From: Thermovorax subterraneus
GTDB taxonomy: Bacteria; Bacillota; Thermosediminibacteria; Thermosediminibacterales; Thermosediminibacteraceae
Assembly (NCBI GenBank): GCA_021608145.1
Contig: JAKIHM010000004.1
Span: forward strand, 62,001-126,000
DNA: 64,000 bases
Direction of reading: 5' to 3'
In this document: piece after piece, positions 38,586 through 48,271 of the stretch
Position numbering within the stretch: the stretch's first letter is position 1
How the letters are laid out: the number at the start of each line of letters is the position of its first letter
Position numbers and translations under genes: made by a program
Notes under the pieces: model-generated
Database searches by the model: none
Told to the model about the DNA's origin: nothing
What the model saw: only the letters and a program-made list of their open reading frames with translations

Positions 38586-39527
38586 ATGCACCGCTATAGT
38601 ACGAAGGCCATTGTTGAAGGGGCACTGCTTTCGGCTATAACAGTTATACTAAGCTTCTTTTCGATGTACGTTCCGGGGGTAGGGCTATTGGCCGATTTAG
38701 TGCTCCCGGTGCCGGTGATAATCCTTGGAATGAAGCACGGGCTCAGTGTAAGCTTACTTTCTGTGTTGGTTTCAGGTGCCGTCATTGCCGCGTTTTCAGG
38801 ACCTATCAGGGCGATAACTGGAGTTTTGAGTTTCGGGCTGGTGGGGATGGGCATGGGCTGGGCCTTAAAAAGAAAATACTCTCCATTTAAAGTTTTCGCC
38901 GTGGGTGCTGGTGCTTCGTTAGTATCGAATATTGCCCTTTTCATGCTTTCGCTGGCAATAATGGGCATCAATCCATTTTTGCAGGAGATAGAAATATACA
39001 GGGAAAGCCTTAATTCCGCGGCGAAAGTTTACAGCCGCATGGGCATTAACCCCGAAGCCGTGAAGCCAACCTTGGAGCTGTACGGGAAGATATTAGACTT
39101 GATGCCGCTATTGATACCGGCGATGTTAGTTTTGGCTTCGGTGAGCAGTTCGTTTTTAAGCTTTCATATTTCAAAAATGATTTTGAGGCGCCTGGGCTAC
39201 GGCATGGAGGATTTTCCTCCATTTTGGCAGTGGAGAATGCCTCCCTACACCCTGTTTTTGTTCCTACTGGCGCAGCTGTTCATCCTGATGGAATCTTACT
39301 GGCCGGTGGGAATTTTAAAACAAATCGGACTCAACCTTCAGATGATTTTTACCTTCGCGTTTTTTATCCAGGGGCTTGCCGTTCTAGCTTTCTTCCTTGG
39401 GAAGTACAACGTTTCAAAAGTTTTGAGGGTTTTTGTAATTCTATTTCTCTTCTCCAATCCCTTTATGGCCCAGTTGATTTTCCTTCTCGGAATGATAGAT
39501 ACGGCATTCAATTTTCGCAGATTGTGA
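38586..39527 (+). CDS. yybS: YybS family membrane protein (DUF2232)
   Basis: A 313-aa protein with about eight membrane segments and the DUF2232 N-terminus (STKAIVEGALLSAITVILSF). It resembles substrate-specificity components of transporters, but its function is unknown. It is followed directly by gdpP and rplI, as in B. subtilis (yybS-gdpP-rplI-dnaC). Confidence 0.92.
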   Translation: MHRYSTKAIVEGALLSAITVILSFFSMYVPGVGLLADLVLPVPVIILGMKHGLSVSLLSVLVSGAVIAAFSGPIRAITGVLSFGLVGMGMGWALKRKYSPFKVFAVGAGASLVSNIALFMLSLAIMGINPFLQEIEIYRESLNSAAKVYSRMGINPEAVKPTLELYGKILDLMPLLIPAMLVLASVSSSFLSFHISKMILRRLGYGMEDFPPFWQWRMPPYTLFLFLLAQLFILMESYWPVGILKQIGLNLQMIFTFAFFIQGLAVLAFFLGKYNVSKVLRVFVILFLFSNPFMAQLIFLLGMIDTAFNFRRL

Positions 39528-39541
39528 TGGCGGGGAAAGAT

Positions 39542-41215
39542 ATGCAAAGACATTTCGACTTCATTAAAAAAAACAGCCTCTTCCTGGCAATTATAATATT
39601 TCAGCTTTTTGCAGCGGCTTTGATAAACCCTAAGATTGCGTTAGGGTTGGGAGCCATTATTTTCTTGGTTTTAATCGGAGCCTACATTTTTTCTAAAAAG
39701 AAATTGGAAAAGGAAAGAGAAAAACTCGAAGAGGCAAAGGAAAAGCCCTTTGAATTCCCGGCAAAATCCGGTGTGGCTATTATGTACATTCAGATTGATA
39801 ATTATGACGAAGTTTTGGCTGCCACACCAGAAGAAAACAGGCCGGAGCTTCTTGCAAGAATTGACAAGACCATAACTCAATGGGTTCAAAGCTATGAAGG
39901 ATTTATAAAAAAGTTTGACGATGATAAGTTCTTATCTGCGGTAACTGCAGAAAAATTCCACCAAATTGAAGAAAATAAATTCAATATCCTCGAGAAAATA
40001 AAGGAGATAAAGACTCCCAATGCGCTTTCCGTCACTTTGAGCATAGGTGCATCTTACGGTAAAGACAGTCTCCTCGAACTGAACAGGATGGCGCAAAACG
40101 CACTGGAACTATGCCTGGGTAGGGGAGGAGACCAGGCAGTAGTAAAAGCTGAAGGCAAGACTTATTTTTACGGCGGCAGGACGAAGGAAGTGGAAAAATA
40201 CACTAGAGTGAGGGCACGGGTCATAGCCCATGCCCTTCGCGATTTGATAGAAGAGGCAGATAAGGTGCTTGTGTTGGGACACATATTCCTCGACATGGAT
40301 GCCCTGGGCGCCGGTATCGGTATGGTAAAAGCTGCAAGGTGCCTAAAAAAGGAAGGGTATTTTGTCTTATCTCCCAATCAGGGCCATTCGGTAGAGGCAC
40401 TTTTAAAGCTTTTATATGAAGACGATGAAACGCAAAGGTATTTTATGCCAGAGAAAGAAGCCTTAAAAGTTCAAACCAGGGATACTTTGGTGGTTATAGT
40501 AGACACTCATAAGCCCTCCTTCTGTTATTCCCAGAAAATCTTACAGCGGGCTGAAAAGGTGGTTTTGATCGACCACCACCGGCGGGGGGAAGAGTTTATC
40601 GACAAGGCTATTCTTGTTTATCTTGAGCCGTACGCGTCATCTACCAGTGAAATGGTGACCGAAATGATCCAGTATATGGGTGAAGAGATAAAATTAAGTC
40701 CCCGGGAAGCAACAGCCCTTTTGGCCGGCATAAGTGTGGATACCAGAAATTTTTCGTTTAAAACAGGGGTCAGAACCTTTGACGCGGCTTCTTATTTAAA
40801 AAGGCACGGTGCAGATCCGACGCTGGTATTCAAACTGTTTCAGGAGGACGTAGGAGAATTTCATAAAAGGGCAGAAGTAGTAAAGCGAATGCAGATTCTT
40901 CCTGGTAACATTGCCCTGTCTTATTACGATAAAAAATGCGAAAACCCTCGCCTTACCGCAGCCCATGCCGCTAACGCGCTCCTTGAGATAAAAGGCGTTC
41001 ACGCTGCTTTTGTACTTGTACCATTTGAGGATGGTGTGGCCATTAGTGGCAGGTCCTTAGGGGAAATTAATGTCCAGAGGATCTTGGAAAAACTGGGCGG
41101 GGGAGGGCATTTGACTGTGGCCGGTGCCCAGATTTCCAATGTGACGGTGGAAGATGCGATGAAACGATTAAAGGAGGCCATAGATGAATTCTTGAAAGAG
41201 GGGGATGTGAGTTGA
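39542..41215 (+). CDS. gdpP: Cyclic di-AMP phosphodiesterase GdpP (YybT)
   Basis: A 557-aa membrane enzyme hydrolysing c-di-AMP. Two N-terminal membrane helices (about 10-55) precede a PAS-like/degenerate GGDEF region (80-210, no GGDEF motif, as is normal). The DHH/DHHA1 phosphodiesterase has [20 protein letters not shown], the DHH motif IDHHRRGE and the terminal [10 protein letters not shown]. The ATG at 39542 fits GCGGGGAAAG; a start at 39527 is possible. It acts on the ligand of DarA, encoded at 7 kb. Confidence 0.95.
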   Translation: MQRHFDFIKKNSLFLAIIIFQLFAAALINPKIALGLGAIIFLVLIGAYIFSKKKLEKEREKLEEAKEKPFEFPAKSGVAIMYIQIDNYDEVLAATPEENRPELLARIDKTITQWVQSYEGFIKKFDDDKFLSAVTAEKFHQIEENKFNILEKIKEIKTPNALSVTLSIGASYGKDSLLELNRMAQNALELCLGRGGDQAVVKAEGKTYFYGGRTKEVEKYTRVRARVIAHALRDLIEEADKVLVLGHIFLDMDALGAGIGMVKAARCLKKEGYFVLSPNQGHSVEALLKLLYEDDETQRYFMPEKEALKVQTRDTLVVIVDTHKPSFCYSQKILQRAEKVVLIDHHRRGEEFIDKAILVYLEPYASSTSEMVTEMIQYMGEEIKLSPREATALLAGISVDTRNFSFKTGVRTFDAASYLKRHGADPTLVFKLFQEDVGEFHKRAEVVKRMQILPGNIALSYYDKKCENPRLTAAHAANALLEIKGVHAAFVLVPFEDGVAISGRSLGEINVQRILEKLGGGGHLTVAGAQISNVTVEDAMKRLKEAIDEFLKEGDVS

Positions 41216-41658
41216 AGGTAATACTCCTTCAGGACGTAAAAACCCTTGGTAAAAAAGGAGACCTTGTAAATGTCGCCGATGGATATGCCAGGAATTTTCT
41301 TTTCCCCAAAAACTTGGCCGTTGAAGCAACCCCTGGAAACCTGGCAAAATTAGAAGAAGAAAAAAAAGCAAAGGAGAAGAAGCTTGCAAGGCAAAAGATG
41401 GAAGCCGAAGAAATGGCCGATAAAATTAAAAAATGCAGTGTGATGTTAAAGGTAAAAGCGGGGGCCCAGGGGAAACTGTATGGTTCCATAAATTCGAAAA
41501 ACATAGCTGATGCTTTAAAGGAGCAATACGGCATTGATATAGACAAAAGAAAGATTCAGCTAGACGAACCCATTAAGGCCTTTGGAAGTTATGAAGTCCC
41601 GGTTAAACTTCATCCCGAAGTCGAGGCAAAGCTTGTCGTAAGAGTAGTCGAAGGGTGA
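41212..41658 (+). CDS. rplI: Ribosomal protein L9
   Basis: A 148-aa 50S protein: [35 protein letters not shown], a long central helix and a C-terminal domain. The start is TTG in a TTGA overlap with gdpP. Confidence 0.97.
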   Translation: MKVILLQDVKTLGKKGDLVNVADGYARNFLFPKNLAVEATPGNLAKLEEEKKAKEKKLARQKMEAEEMADKIKKCSVMLKVKAGAQGKLYGSINSKNIADALKEQYGIDIDKRKIQLDEPIKAFGSYEVPVKLHPEVEAKLVVRVVEG

Positions 41659-41663
41659 TATAT

Positions 41664-43019
41664 ATGAGCCTTACAGCACCCAAAGTTCCTCCGCACAGCG
41701 TTGAAGCGGAACAGTCGGTTTTAGGCTCTATGCTCCTTTCAAAAGAGGCCATATACGTGGCGCTAGAGCGCTTGAAAAGCGAGGATTTTTACCTGGAAGC
41801 CCATCGGACGATTTTCGATATCATAGCGGAATTGCACGAAAGCAGGGAACCGGTGGACTTAATTACGGTCACCGAAACCTTGAGAAACAGAAAGATGTTA
41901 GAAAGTGTGGGCGGTGTCACCTATCTTACAACCCTCACCGAAGTAGTGCCCACACCGGCCAATATTGCCCAGTACTGCAAGATAGTCGAAGAAAAGGCTT
42001 TGCTCCGCCGGCTGTTGGAAGCCACGTCAAAAATACTTTCAATGGCCTATGAACCAAGGGAAGATGTGGAAGAGCTTCTGGATGAAGCAGAACGCAGGAT
42101 TTTCGCCATCGTCCAGAAAAGAAGAGTGGACAACTTCCATCACATAAAAGACGTACTTCTTGCTACCTTCGAGCGCATCGAACAGCTTTATAATTCCAAA
42201 GGCGGGATAACCGGTGTGCCCACGGGGTTTCCCGACCTGGATGCTATGACTTCGGGCCTGCAGCCTTCCGACCTCATCCTGGTGGCGGCAAGGCCCAGCA
42301 TGGGTAAAACCGCTTTTGCCTTGAACATAGCCCAGAACGCTGCAATAAGGCATAGAATACCTGTTGCGATTTTCAGCCTTGAAATGTCGAAGGAGCAGCT
42401 GGTACAGAGGATGCTTTGCGCTGAATCCAATGTGGACAGCCATAAGCTCCGCACCGGGAGGCTGGAAGAAGACGACTGGCCAAGACTTGCGAGAGCTATG
42501 GGACCTTTGTCGGAAGCCCCTATTTATATTGACGATACGCCGGGCATCACCTGCCTGGAGATAAGGGCAAAAGCGCGCAGGCTTAAAGCGGAAAAAGGTC
42601 TGGGGCTGGTGGTTATAGACTATCTTCAGCTGATAGCGGGCAGGGGCCAGTCTGAAAATCGGCAGCAGGAAATTTCGGAAATCTCAAGGTCATTAAAAGC
42701 TCTGGCAAGAGAATTGAATGTGCCGGTGCTGGCTCTATCCCAGCTTTCAAGGGCACCGGATGTAAGGTCCGACCATAGACCGGTGCTCAGCGACTTGAGG
42801 GAATCGGGTAGCCAGGAGCAGGATTCGGATTTGGTGGCGTTTCTCTACAGGGAAGATTATTACAATCCCAATACGGACAGAAAAAATATAGCCGAGGTCA
42901 TAATAGCAAAACAGAGAAACGGCCCCACCGGGAAGGTGGAACTGCTATGGCTTTCCCAGTACACCAAGTTCGTGAGCATCGAAAAGTACCGCCAGAGCGA
43001 AGAGGCGAGGTACGCTTAA
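41664..43019 (+). CDS. dnaB: Replicative DNA helicase DnaB
   Basis: A 451-aa hexameric helicase (dnaC in Bacillus nomenclature). Walker A is AARPSMGKTAFALN, Walker B VVIDYLQLI, and the N-terminal primase-binding domain starts PPHSVEAEQSVLGSMLLS. The ATG at 41664 fits GAAGGGTGAT. No intein is present. Its loader is probably the DUF721/DciA-like protein at 14.3 kb. Confidence 0.97.
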   Translation: MSLTAPKVPPHSVEAEQSVLGSMLLSKEAIYVALERLKSEDFYLEAHRTIFDIIAELHESREPVDLITVTETLRNRKMLESVGGVTYLTTLTEVVPTPANIAQYCKIVEEKALLRRLLEATSKILSMAYEPREDVEELLDEAERRIFAIVQKRRVDNFHHIKDVLLATFERIEQLYNSKGGITGVPTGFPDLDAMTSGLQPSDLILVAARPSMGKTAFALNIAQNAAIRHRIPVAIFSLEMSKEQLVQRMLCAESNVDSHKLRTGRLEEDDWPRLARAMGPLSEAPIYIDDTPGITCLEIRAKARRLKAEKGLGLVVIDYLQLIAGRGQSENRQQEISEISRSLKALARELNVPVLALSQLSRAPDVRSDHRPVLSDLRESGSQEQDSDLVAFLYREDYYNPNTDRKNIAEVIIAKQRNGPTGKVELLWLSQYTKFVSIEKYRQSEEARYA

Positions 43020-43038
43020 TCACGGGGAGGAAGGCGCA

Positions 43039-43746
43039 TTGCCTGAAAAGGAAGATTTGAATCCGGAGCTCGAGGAGATTTTAAAGAAAGTTTATATATT
43101 TTCCGAGCTTTCTGACGAAGAGCTTGCAAAGGTAAAGAGACTAGTTAATACCAAAAATTACAAAAAAGGTACCGTCATTTTTTTTGAAGGAGACCCTGGG
43201 GAAGCGGTGTACTTTGTAAAATCCGGCAAAGTCAAGGTGTATAAAGGCGACGACGAAGGAAGGGAATATATTTTGCATATTTTCGGGGAGGGGGATGTGT
43301 TCGCTGAAGTGGTGCTCTTGGGCGGAGGAACTTATCCCGCAACGGCCGAGGCTGTGGAAGACTCCGTTGTGGGCTTTATAAAAAACGATGATTTAGAAAG
43401 TTTTATTAAAAAAAGTCCCGACCTTGCCATAAAGATCATAAGGATAATGGCTGCAAGGCTGAGGGATTCCCAGGAGAAGATAAAAGACCTTGCTTTGAAG
43501 GATACTTACGATCGCACGGCCTGTATGCTTCACAAGATATCCTTGGATTACGGCCAGAGGACATCCCGGGGCATTGAGATTGACCTTCCAGTTACGAGGC
43601 AAGAACTGGCAGCTTTGGTTGGTACTTCTAGAGAAACGGTGACGAGAATTTTAAGTCAGATGAAAAAGGACGGCATTATAGATATAGACAGGCAAAAAAT
43701 CATAGTGCTGGACGAAAGAAAATTGATGAGATGTAGAAAAGATTGA
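43039..43746 (+). CDS. Crp/Fnr family transcriptional regulator
   Basis: A 235-aa regulator with a cyclic-nucleotide-binding-like beta barrel (about 20-135), a dimer helix and a Crp-type HTH (VTRQELAALVGTSRETVTRILSQMKKDG). FNR-type iron-sulfur cysteines are absent at the N-terminus, and the cAMP-site RS motif is not seen, so the effector is unknown. The TTG start has GGGGAGGAAGG upstream. It ends at a strong terminator. Confidence 0.92.
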   Translation: MPEKEDLNPELEEILKKVYIFSELSDEELAKVKRLVNTKNYKKGTVIFFEGDPGEAVYFVKSGKVKVYKGDDEGREYILHIFGEGDVFAEVVLLGGGTYPATAEAVEDSVVGFIKNDDLESFIKKSPDLAIKIIRIMAARLRDSQEKIKDLALKDTYDRTACMLHKISLDYGQRTSRGIEIDLPVTRQELAALVGTSRETVTRILSQMKKDGIIDIDRQKIIVLDERKLMRCRKD

Positions 43747-43750
43747 GCTT

Positions 43751-43774
43751 GCGCGGCTTTTCGCCGCGCTTTTT
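43751..43774 (+). terminator. Terminator after the Crp/Fnr regulator
   Basis: GCGCGGC and GCCGCGC form a 7-bp GC stem with a TTTTC loop, followed by TTTTT. Confidence 0.9.
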
Positions 43775-43871
43775 AAGTTGTTTTGCGTGCATTTTCAAGA
43801 ATGATATAACCATCATACGGATGTATCCGAATAATAATAGATAATAATTATAAAAATATACGCATAAAAAA

Positions 43872-43900
43872 TTGACATTCATACTGTTCTCTGCTATTAT
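43872..43900 (+). promoter_or_regulatory. Promoter of the flavoprotein-purA run
   Basis: Consensus TTGACA (43872-43877) and TATTAT (43895-43900) are 17 bp apart in an AT-rich 224-bp spacer. A leader of about 90 nt precedes the gene, with AGGTGGTG as its ribosome site. I see no conserved riboswitch in it. Confidence 0.75.
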
Positions 43901-43998
43901 TATTTAGGTTAAAGTATATTAATATTTCATCGTTGTGAGAATAATATTTTTTAATGTGTTGCCTTTTTTAATTTATTATTGTCAGGTGGTGTGGTAAG

Positions 43999-45387
43999 AT
44001 GCCAAGACATTACGATGTGATAATAATAGGGGCTGGGCCAGCCGGAATTTTCACCGCCTTGGAACTGGTGGACAAAGGTGGAGACCTTAACATTTTGATT
44101 CTCGAGAAAGGCAAGGACATTGAGGCAAGACTCTGTCCTTCTAAAGAGAAGAAAGTAAAATGCTTGAATTGCGATCCATGCTCTATAGTGAACGGTTGGG
44201 GAGGAGCGGGAGCTTTTAGCGACGGCAAGCTGACTTTAACTACCGAATTTGGCGGATGGCTCGACGAGTACATCCCAAAAGAGCAGGTGGCAGAGCTCAT
44301 AGGTTATGTGGACAGGATATTTTTGAGCTTCGGTGCCACCGAAATAGTTCACGGAACCGATCAGGAGAAAGTAAAAAAATTGCAACAAAAGGCAGCGACG
44401 GCCGATTTGAGACTGATTCCTGCCAGAATAAAGCACCTGGGTACCGAAAAATGTTGGAACATTTTGAGAGAAATGAGAAAATATCTGGACGGCAAGGTGG
44501 ATATAAAGACAACGACGGCTGTTAAGACGATCCTTGTCCGGGATGGAGCTGTTTACGGTGTAGTAACGGAAAAAGGTGATGAATACACAGCTGATTTCGT
44601 TGTGGCGGTGCCGGGGAGGGAAGGAGCCGAGTGGTTTGCTAAAGAAGCCCAGCGCCTTGGACTCGATATGGCGATGAACCCCGTCGATATAGGAGTCAGG
44701 GTGGAAGTTCCGGCTGTTGTGATGGAGCCTCTGACGGACGTGGTTTACGAGTCGAAATTGGTGTACTATTCCAAGTCCTTCGACGACAAGGTGAGGACTT
44801 TTTGCATGAATCCTTACGGCGAGGTGGTAATAGAAAACAACAGCGGACTTATCACCGTTAACGGCCACAGCTACGCCGACAGGAAAACCGAAAACACAAA
44901 TTTTGCGCTGCTTGTCAGCAAGACTTTCACGCATCCCTTTAAAGAACCTATTTCCTACGGAAAGTATATTGCCACATTAGCAAACATGCTGGGGGGCGGG
45001 GTGCTGGTTCAGAGATTGGGGGACTTTCTTGCCGGCAGGCGCTCTACCCCTGAGAGAATAAAACGGGGGCTGGTTGAGCCCACGCTGAAGGAAGCAACTC
45101 CGGGAGACTTGAGCCTGGTATTTCCTTACAGGCACATGGTGAGCATACTTGAGATGCTGCAGGCTATGGATAAATTGGTGCCGGGAGTATATTCCCATCA
45201 TACTCTGCTTTACGGAGTAGAGGTGAAATTTTACTCGGCAAGACCGGCCCTGAGCTCGAGCTTGGAAACCCAGATTAAAAACCTTTTTGCCGCTGGAGAC
45301 GGGGCAGGTGTTACTAGGGGATTGGCACAGGCCTCGGTTTCCGGAATAATGGTGGCGAGGGAGATTCTAGACAGGAAATTGAATTGA
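43999..45387 (+). CDS. NAD(P)/FAD-dependent oxidoreductase
   Basis: A 462-aa flavoprotein with an N-terminal FAD site (DVIIIGAGPAGIFTALEL) and a C-terminal FAD motif (LFAAGDGAGVTRGLAQASVSG). Between residues 40 and 62 four cysteines (C...CLNCDPC) precede the conserved GGAGAFSDGKLTLT; they could bind metal or an Fe-S cluster. The family is widespread in anaerobes but has no settled substrate. It lies 24 bp before purA. Confidence 0.85.
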   Translation: MPRHYDVIIIGAGPAGIFTALELVDKGGDLNILILEKGKDIEARLCPSKEKKVKCLNCDPCSIVNGWGGAGAFSDGKLTLTTEFGGWLDEYIPKEQVAELIGYVDRIFLSFGATEIVHGTDQEKVKKLQQKAATADLRLIPARIKHLGTEKCWNILREMRKYLDGKVDIKTTTAVKTILVRDGAVYGVVTEKGDEYTADFVVAVPGREGAEWFAKEAQRLGLDMAMNPVDIGVRVEVPAVVMEPLTDVVYESKLVYYSKSFDDKVRTFCMNPYGEVVIENNSGLITVNGHSYADRKTENTNFALLVSKTFTHPFKEPISYGKYIATLANMLGGGVLVQRLGDFLAGRRSTPERIKRGLVEPTLKEATPGDLSLVFPYRHMVSILEMLQAMDKLVPGVYSHHTLLYGVEVKFYSARPALSSSLETQIKNLFAAGDGAGVTRGLAQASVSGIMVAREILDRKLN

Positions 45388-45399
45388 AGCCCACGATAA

Positions 45400-46698
<1,299 letters not shown>

Positions 46699-46716
46699 TG
46701 TGGAATTTTTAGGGGG

Positions 46717-46745
46717 TTGACATATTCGCCTTTTTATAGTAGTAT
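46717..46745 (+). promoter_or_regulatory. tRNA cluster promoter
   Basis: TTGACA (46717-46722) and TAGTAT (46740-46745) are 17 bp apart, ahead of the three tRNA genes. Confidence 0.65.
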
Positions 46746-46781
46746 ATATCTTGCTGTTTGCGTTAAAGCGCAATGCGCTGG

Positions 46782-46857
46782 GAGCCATTAGCTCAGTCGG
46801 TAGAGCACCTGACTTTTAATCAGGGTGTCCCGCGTTCGATTCGCGGATGGCTCACCA
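46782..46857 (+). tRNA. trnK: tRNA-Lys (TTT)
   Basis: A 76-nt cloverleaf including encoded CCA. Acceptor GAGCCAT pairs with ATGGCTC; anticodon loop CTTTTAA gives TTT (Lys); T-arm GTTCGAT. Confidence 0.97.
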
Positions 46858-46864
46858 TCTTTGT

Positions 46865-46939
46865 GGCCCCGTGGTCAAGTGGTTAAGACACCGCTCTTTC
46901 AAGGCGGTAACAGGGGTTCGACTCCCCTCGGGGTCACCA
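46865..46939 (+). tRNA. trnE: tRNA-Glu (TTC)
   Basis: A 75-nt cloverleaf with CCA. Acceptor GGCCCCG pairs with CGGGGTC; anticodon loop CTTTCAA gives TTC (Glu); T-arm GTTCGAC. It lies 7 bp after tRNA-Lys. Confidence 0.97.
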
Positions 46940-46996
46940 TTTTTATTTTTATCTTGACTTACCGTTTTAGCTTGGTTATAATTATAGTCAGGGCGG

Positions 46997-47071
46997 GCGG
47001 AAGTAGCTCAGGGGTAGAGCATCGGCTTCCCAAGCCGAGTGCCGCGGGTTCGAATCCCGTCTTCCGCTCCA
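46997..47071 (+). tRNA. trnG: tRNA-Gly (CCC)
   Basis: A 75-nt cloverleaf with CCA. Acceptor GCGGAAG pairs with CTTCCGC; anticodon loop TTCCCAA gives CCC (Gly), the isoacceptor for GGG; T-arm GTTCGAA. Confidence 0.96.
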
Positions 47072-47102
47072 AACTTTGAAAAATCTGGCTTTCACGGACT
47101 TG

Positions 47103-47142
47103 CCCTCCCAAAAAGAGTCCGAAGTCTTTTGGGAGGGTTTTA
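47103..47142 (+). terminator. Terminator of the tRNA cluster
   Basis: CCCTCCCAAAA (from 47103) pairs with TTTTGGGAGGG (to 47137) and is followed by TTTT. Confidence 0.88.
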
Positions 47143-47162
47143 TTTATGCGTAAATTGGTGAA

Positions 47163-47179
47163 GTTTAAAACATTTAAAC
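47163..47179. repeat. Inverted repeat GTTTAAA-ACA-TTTAAAC
   Basis: A perfect 7-bp palindrome with 3-bp spacer between two hairpins downstream of the tRNAs. It is AT-rich and may be an operator or chance. Confidence 0.45.
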
Positions 47180-47184
47180 GGATT

Positions 47185-47226
47185 AGCCCCGCCTCAGAAG
47201 TCCGATACCACTGAGGAGGGCTTTTA
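47185..47226 (+). terminator. Second terminator-like hairpin before the chemoreceptor gene
   Basis: AGCCC and CCTCAG (47185-47197) pair with CTGAGG and GGGCT (47211-47222) with a small internal loop, followed by TTTATT. It would end a separate transcript or back up the tRNA terminator. Confidence 0.6.
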
Positions 47227-47249
47227 TTATGCCTGCTGTAATAAACTAA

Positions 47250-47278
47250 TTGAAAAAGCGCCAATTTCATAATAATAT
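47250..47278 (+). promoter_or_regulatory. Promoter of the chemoreceptor gene
   Basis: TTGAAA (47250-47255) and TAATAT (47273-47278) are 17 bp apart. No sigma-D-type chemotaxis promoter is seen. Confidence 0.6.
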
Positions 47279-47316
47279 AAAATTAGCTAAAAGTCATAAA
47301 AGAGGGGAGAAGAAAA

Positions 47317-48141
47317 ATGCAGGACAAATCCATTTTAGATACCTTAGTAGAAGTTACCCCGATTTTCATTAAGCTAATACCCTTTGACTGCAACATATCA
47401 ATAACTGATACCGAGTCTTTCTTAGCAAACTTTTCTAATGGGGAATTTGACCTCAAACAGCAAGCCGGCAAAAAGATACCTGAGAATAGCGGAATAAAGA
47501 AAGTTTTAGCGACGGGGGAAATTCAAAGATATACGTTGCCGAAAGAAGTCTACGGTGTGCCTTTTAAATCCATATCTGTCCCAATAAAAGACGAGACGGG
47601 GAAGGTAATAGGGTGCATAGCCCTTGGGATGAGCCTAAAAAACCAGGAAAGGCTGGAGCAAGCCGTAAGGACATTGTCTGCTACCAGCGAAGAAGTGATG
47701 GCCTTTGCGGAAGAATTGGCCTCTTCGGCCGAGGAGCTTGCAAGACGCATGGAAGCTGTGGAAAAGATGAAAAGGGAAATGGAAGAACAGATAAATAGAA
47801 CTGAAGAAATACTCACTTTTATCAAAAATATAGCAATGAATTCTAACATTCTTGGGATAAATGCTGCAATTGAGGCTGCCCGAGCAGGCAAAGAGGGAAA
47901 GGGTTTTAGCATTATAGCCAATGAAGTCCGAAAAATGGCGGAAAACAGTGCGGCTTCTGTGAAGAAAATAGAGATGATAGCCGAGGAGATGAAGCAAAAA
48001 ATGTCAAGTATCAGCGAGGAAATCGGAAAAACTTTTGAACTTTCAAAGAATCAGGCGTCAACTTCTTCAGAAATTTCTAATGCAATTCAGGAATTGAATA
48101 AATTAGTAACAGACCTAGAAAATATTGCAAAGATCGTTTAA
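47317..48141 (+). CDS. Soluble methyl-accepting chemotaxis-type signalling protein
   Basis: A 274-aa cytosolic protein with no membrane segment. Residues about 1-115 form a small sensor domain (FKSISVPIKDETGKVIGCIALGMS resembles a PAS/cache-like fold). Residues 120-274 form a short MCP coiled coil with the hairpin-tip core NIAMNSNILGINAAIEAARAGKEGKGFSIIANEVRKMAE. It resembles B. subtilis YfmS. The shortened coil lacks much of the methylation region. It would dock to CheA/CheW, genes not in the window. AGAGGGGAGAAG precedes the ATG. Confidence 0.88.
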   Translation: MQDKSILDTLVEVTPIFIKLIPFDCNISITDTESFLANFSNGEFDLKQQAGKKIPENSGIKKVLATGEIQRYTLPKEVYGVPFKSISVPIKDETGKVIGCIALGMSLKNQERLEQAVRTLSATSEEVMAFAEELASSAEELARRMEAVEKMKREMEEQINRTEEILTFIKNIAMNSNILGINAAIEAARAGKEGKGFSIIANEVRKMAENSAASVKKIEMIAEEMKQKMSSISEEIGKTFELSKNQASTSSEISNAIQELNKLVTDLENIAKIV

Positions 48142-48152
48142 TCTAATGTCAA

Positions 48153-48192
48153 ATGTACACAACTGTGGATAATTTGTGGATTATGTGTACAT
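48153..48192. repeat. Inverted repeat enclosing DnaA-box-like sequences
   Basis: ATGTACACA (48153-48161) and TGTGTACAT (48184-48192) are perfect 9-bp arms. Between them lie a perfect DnaA box TGTGGATAA (48164-48172) and TGTGGATTA (48175-48183), 11 bp apart in the same direction. Confidence 0.65.
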
Positions 48193-48201
48193 ACGACAGA
48201 A

Positions 48202-48231
48202 TTGAGGAATATCTAGTAGATATTGTAGTAT
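48202..48231 (+). promoter_or_regulatory. Candidate promoter of the M1 peptidase with internal palindrome
   Basis: TTGAGG (48202-48207) and TAGTAT (48226-48231) are 18 bp apart. A perfect palindrome ATATCT-AGT-AGATAT (48209-48223) fills the spacer, a typical operator position. Confidence 0.45.
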
Positions 48232-48271
48232 ATATTTAGTGATAATATCTTACAAAACTGGGGCGATGTGT

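Noticed and set aside
46825-47079. An 84-codon open frame on + over the tRNA genes
   Set aside because: It is read through tRNA-Lys, tRNA-Glu and tRNA-Gly; the cloverleaves explain the sequence fully.
46959-47270. A 103-codon open frame on - containing GFEPAALGLGSRCSTPEL
   Set aside because: This is the well-known false protein produced by reading antisense to a tRNA gene.
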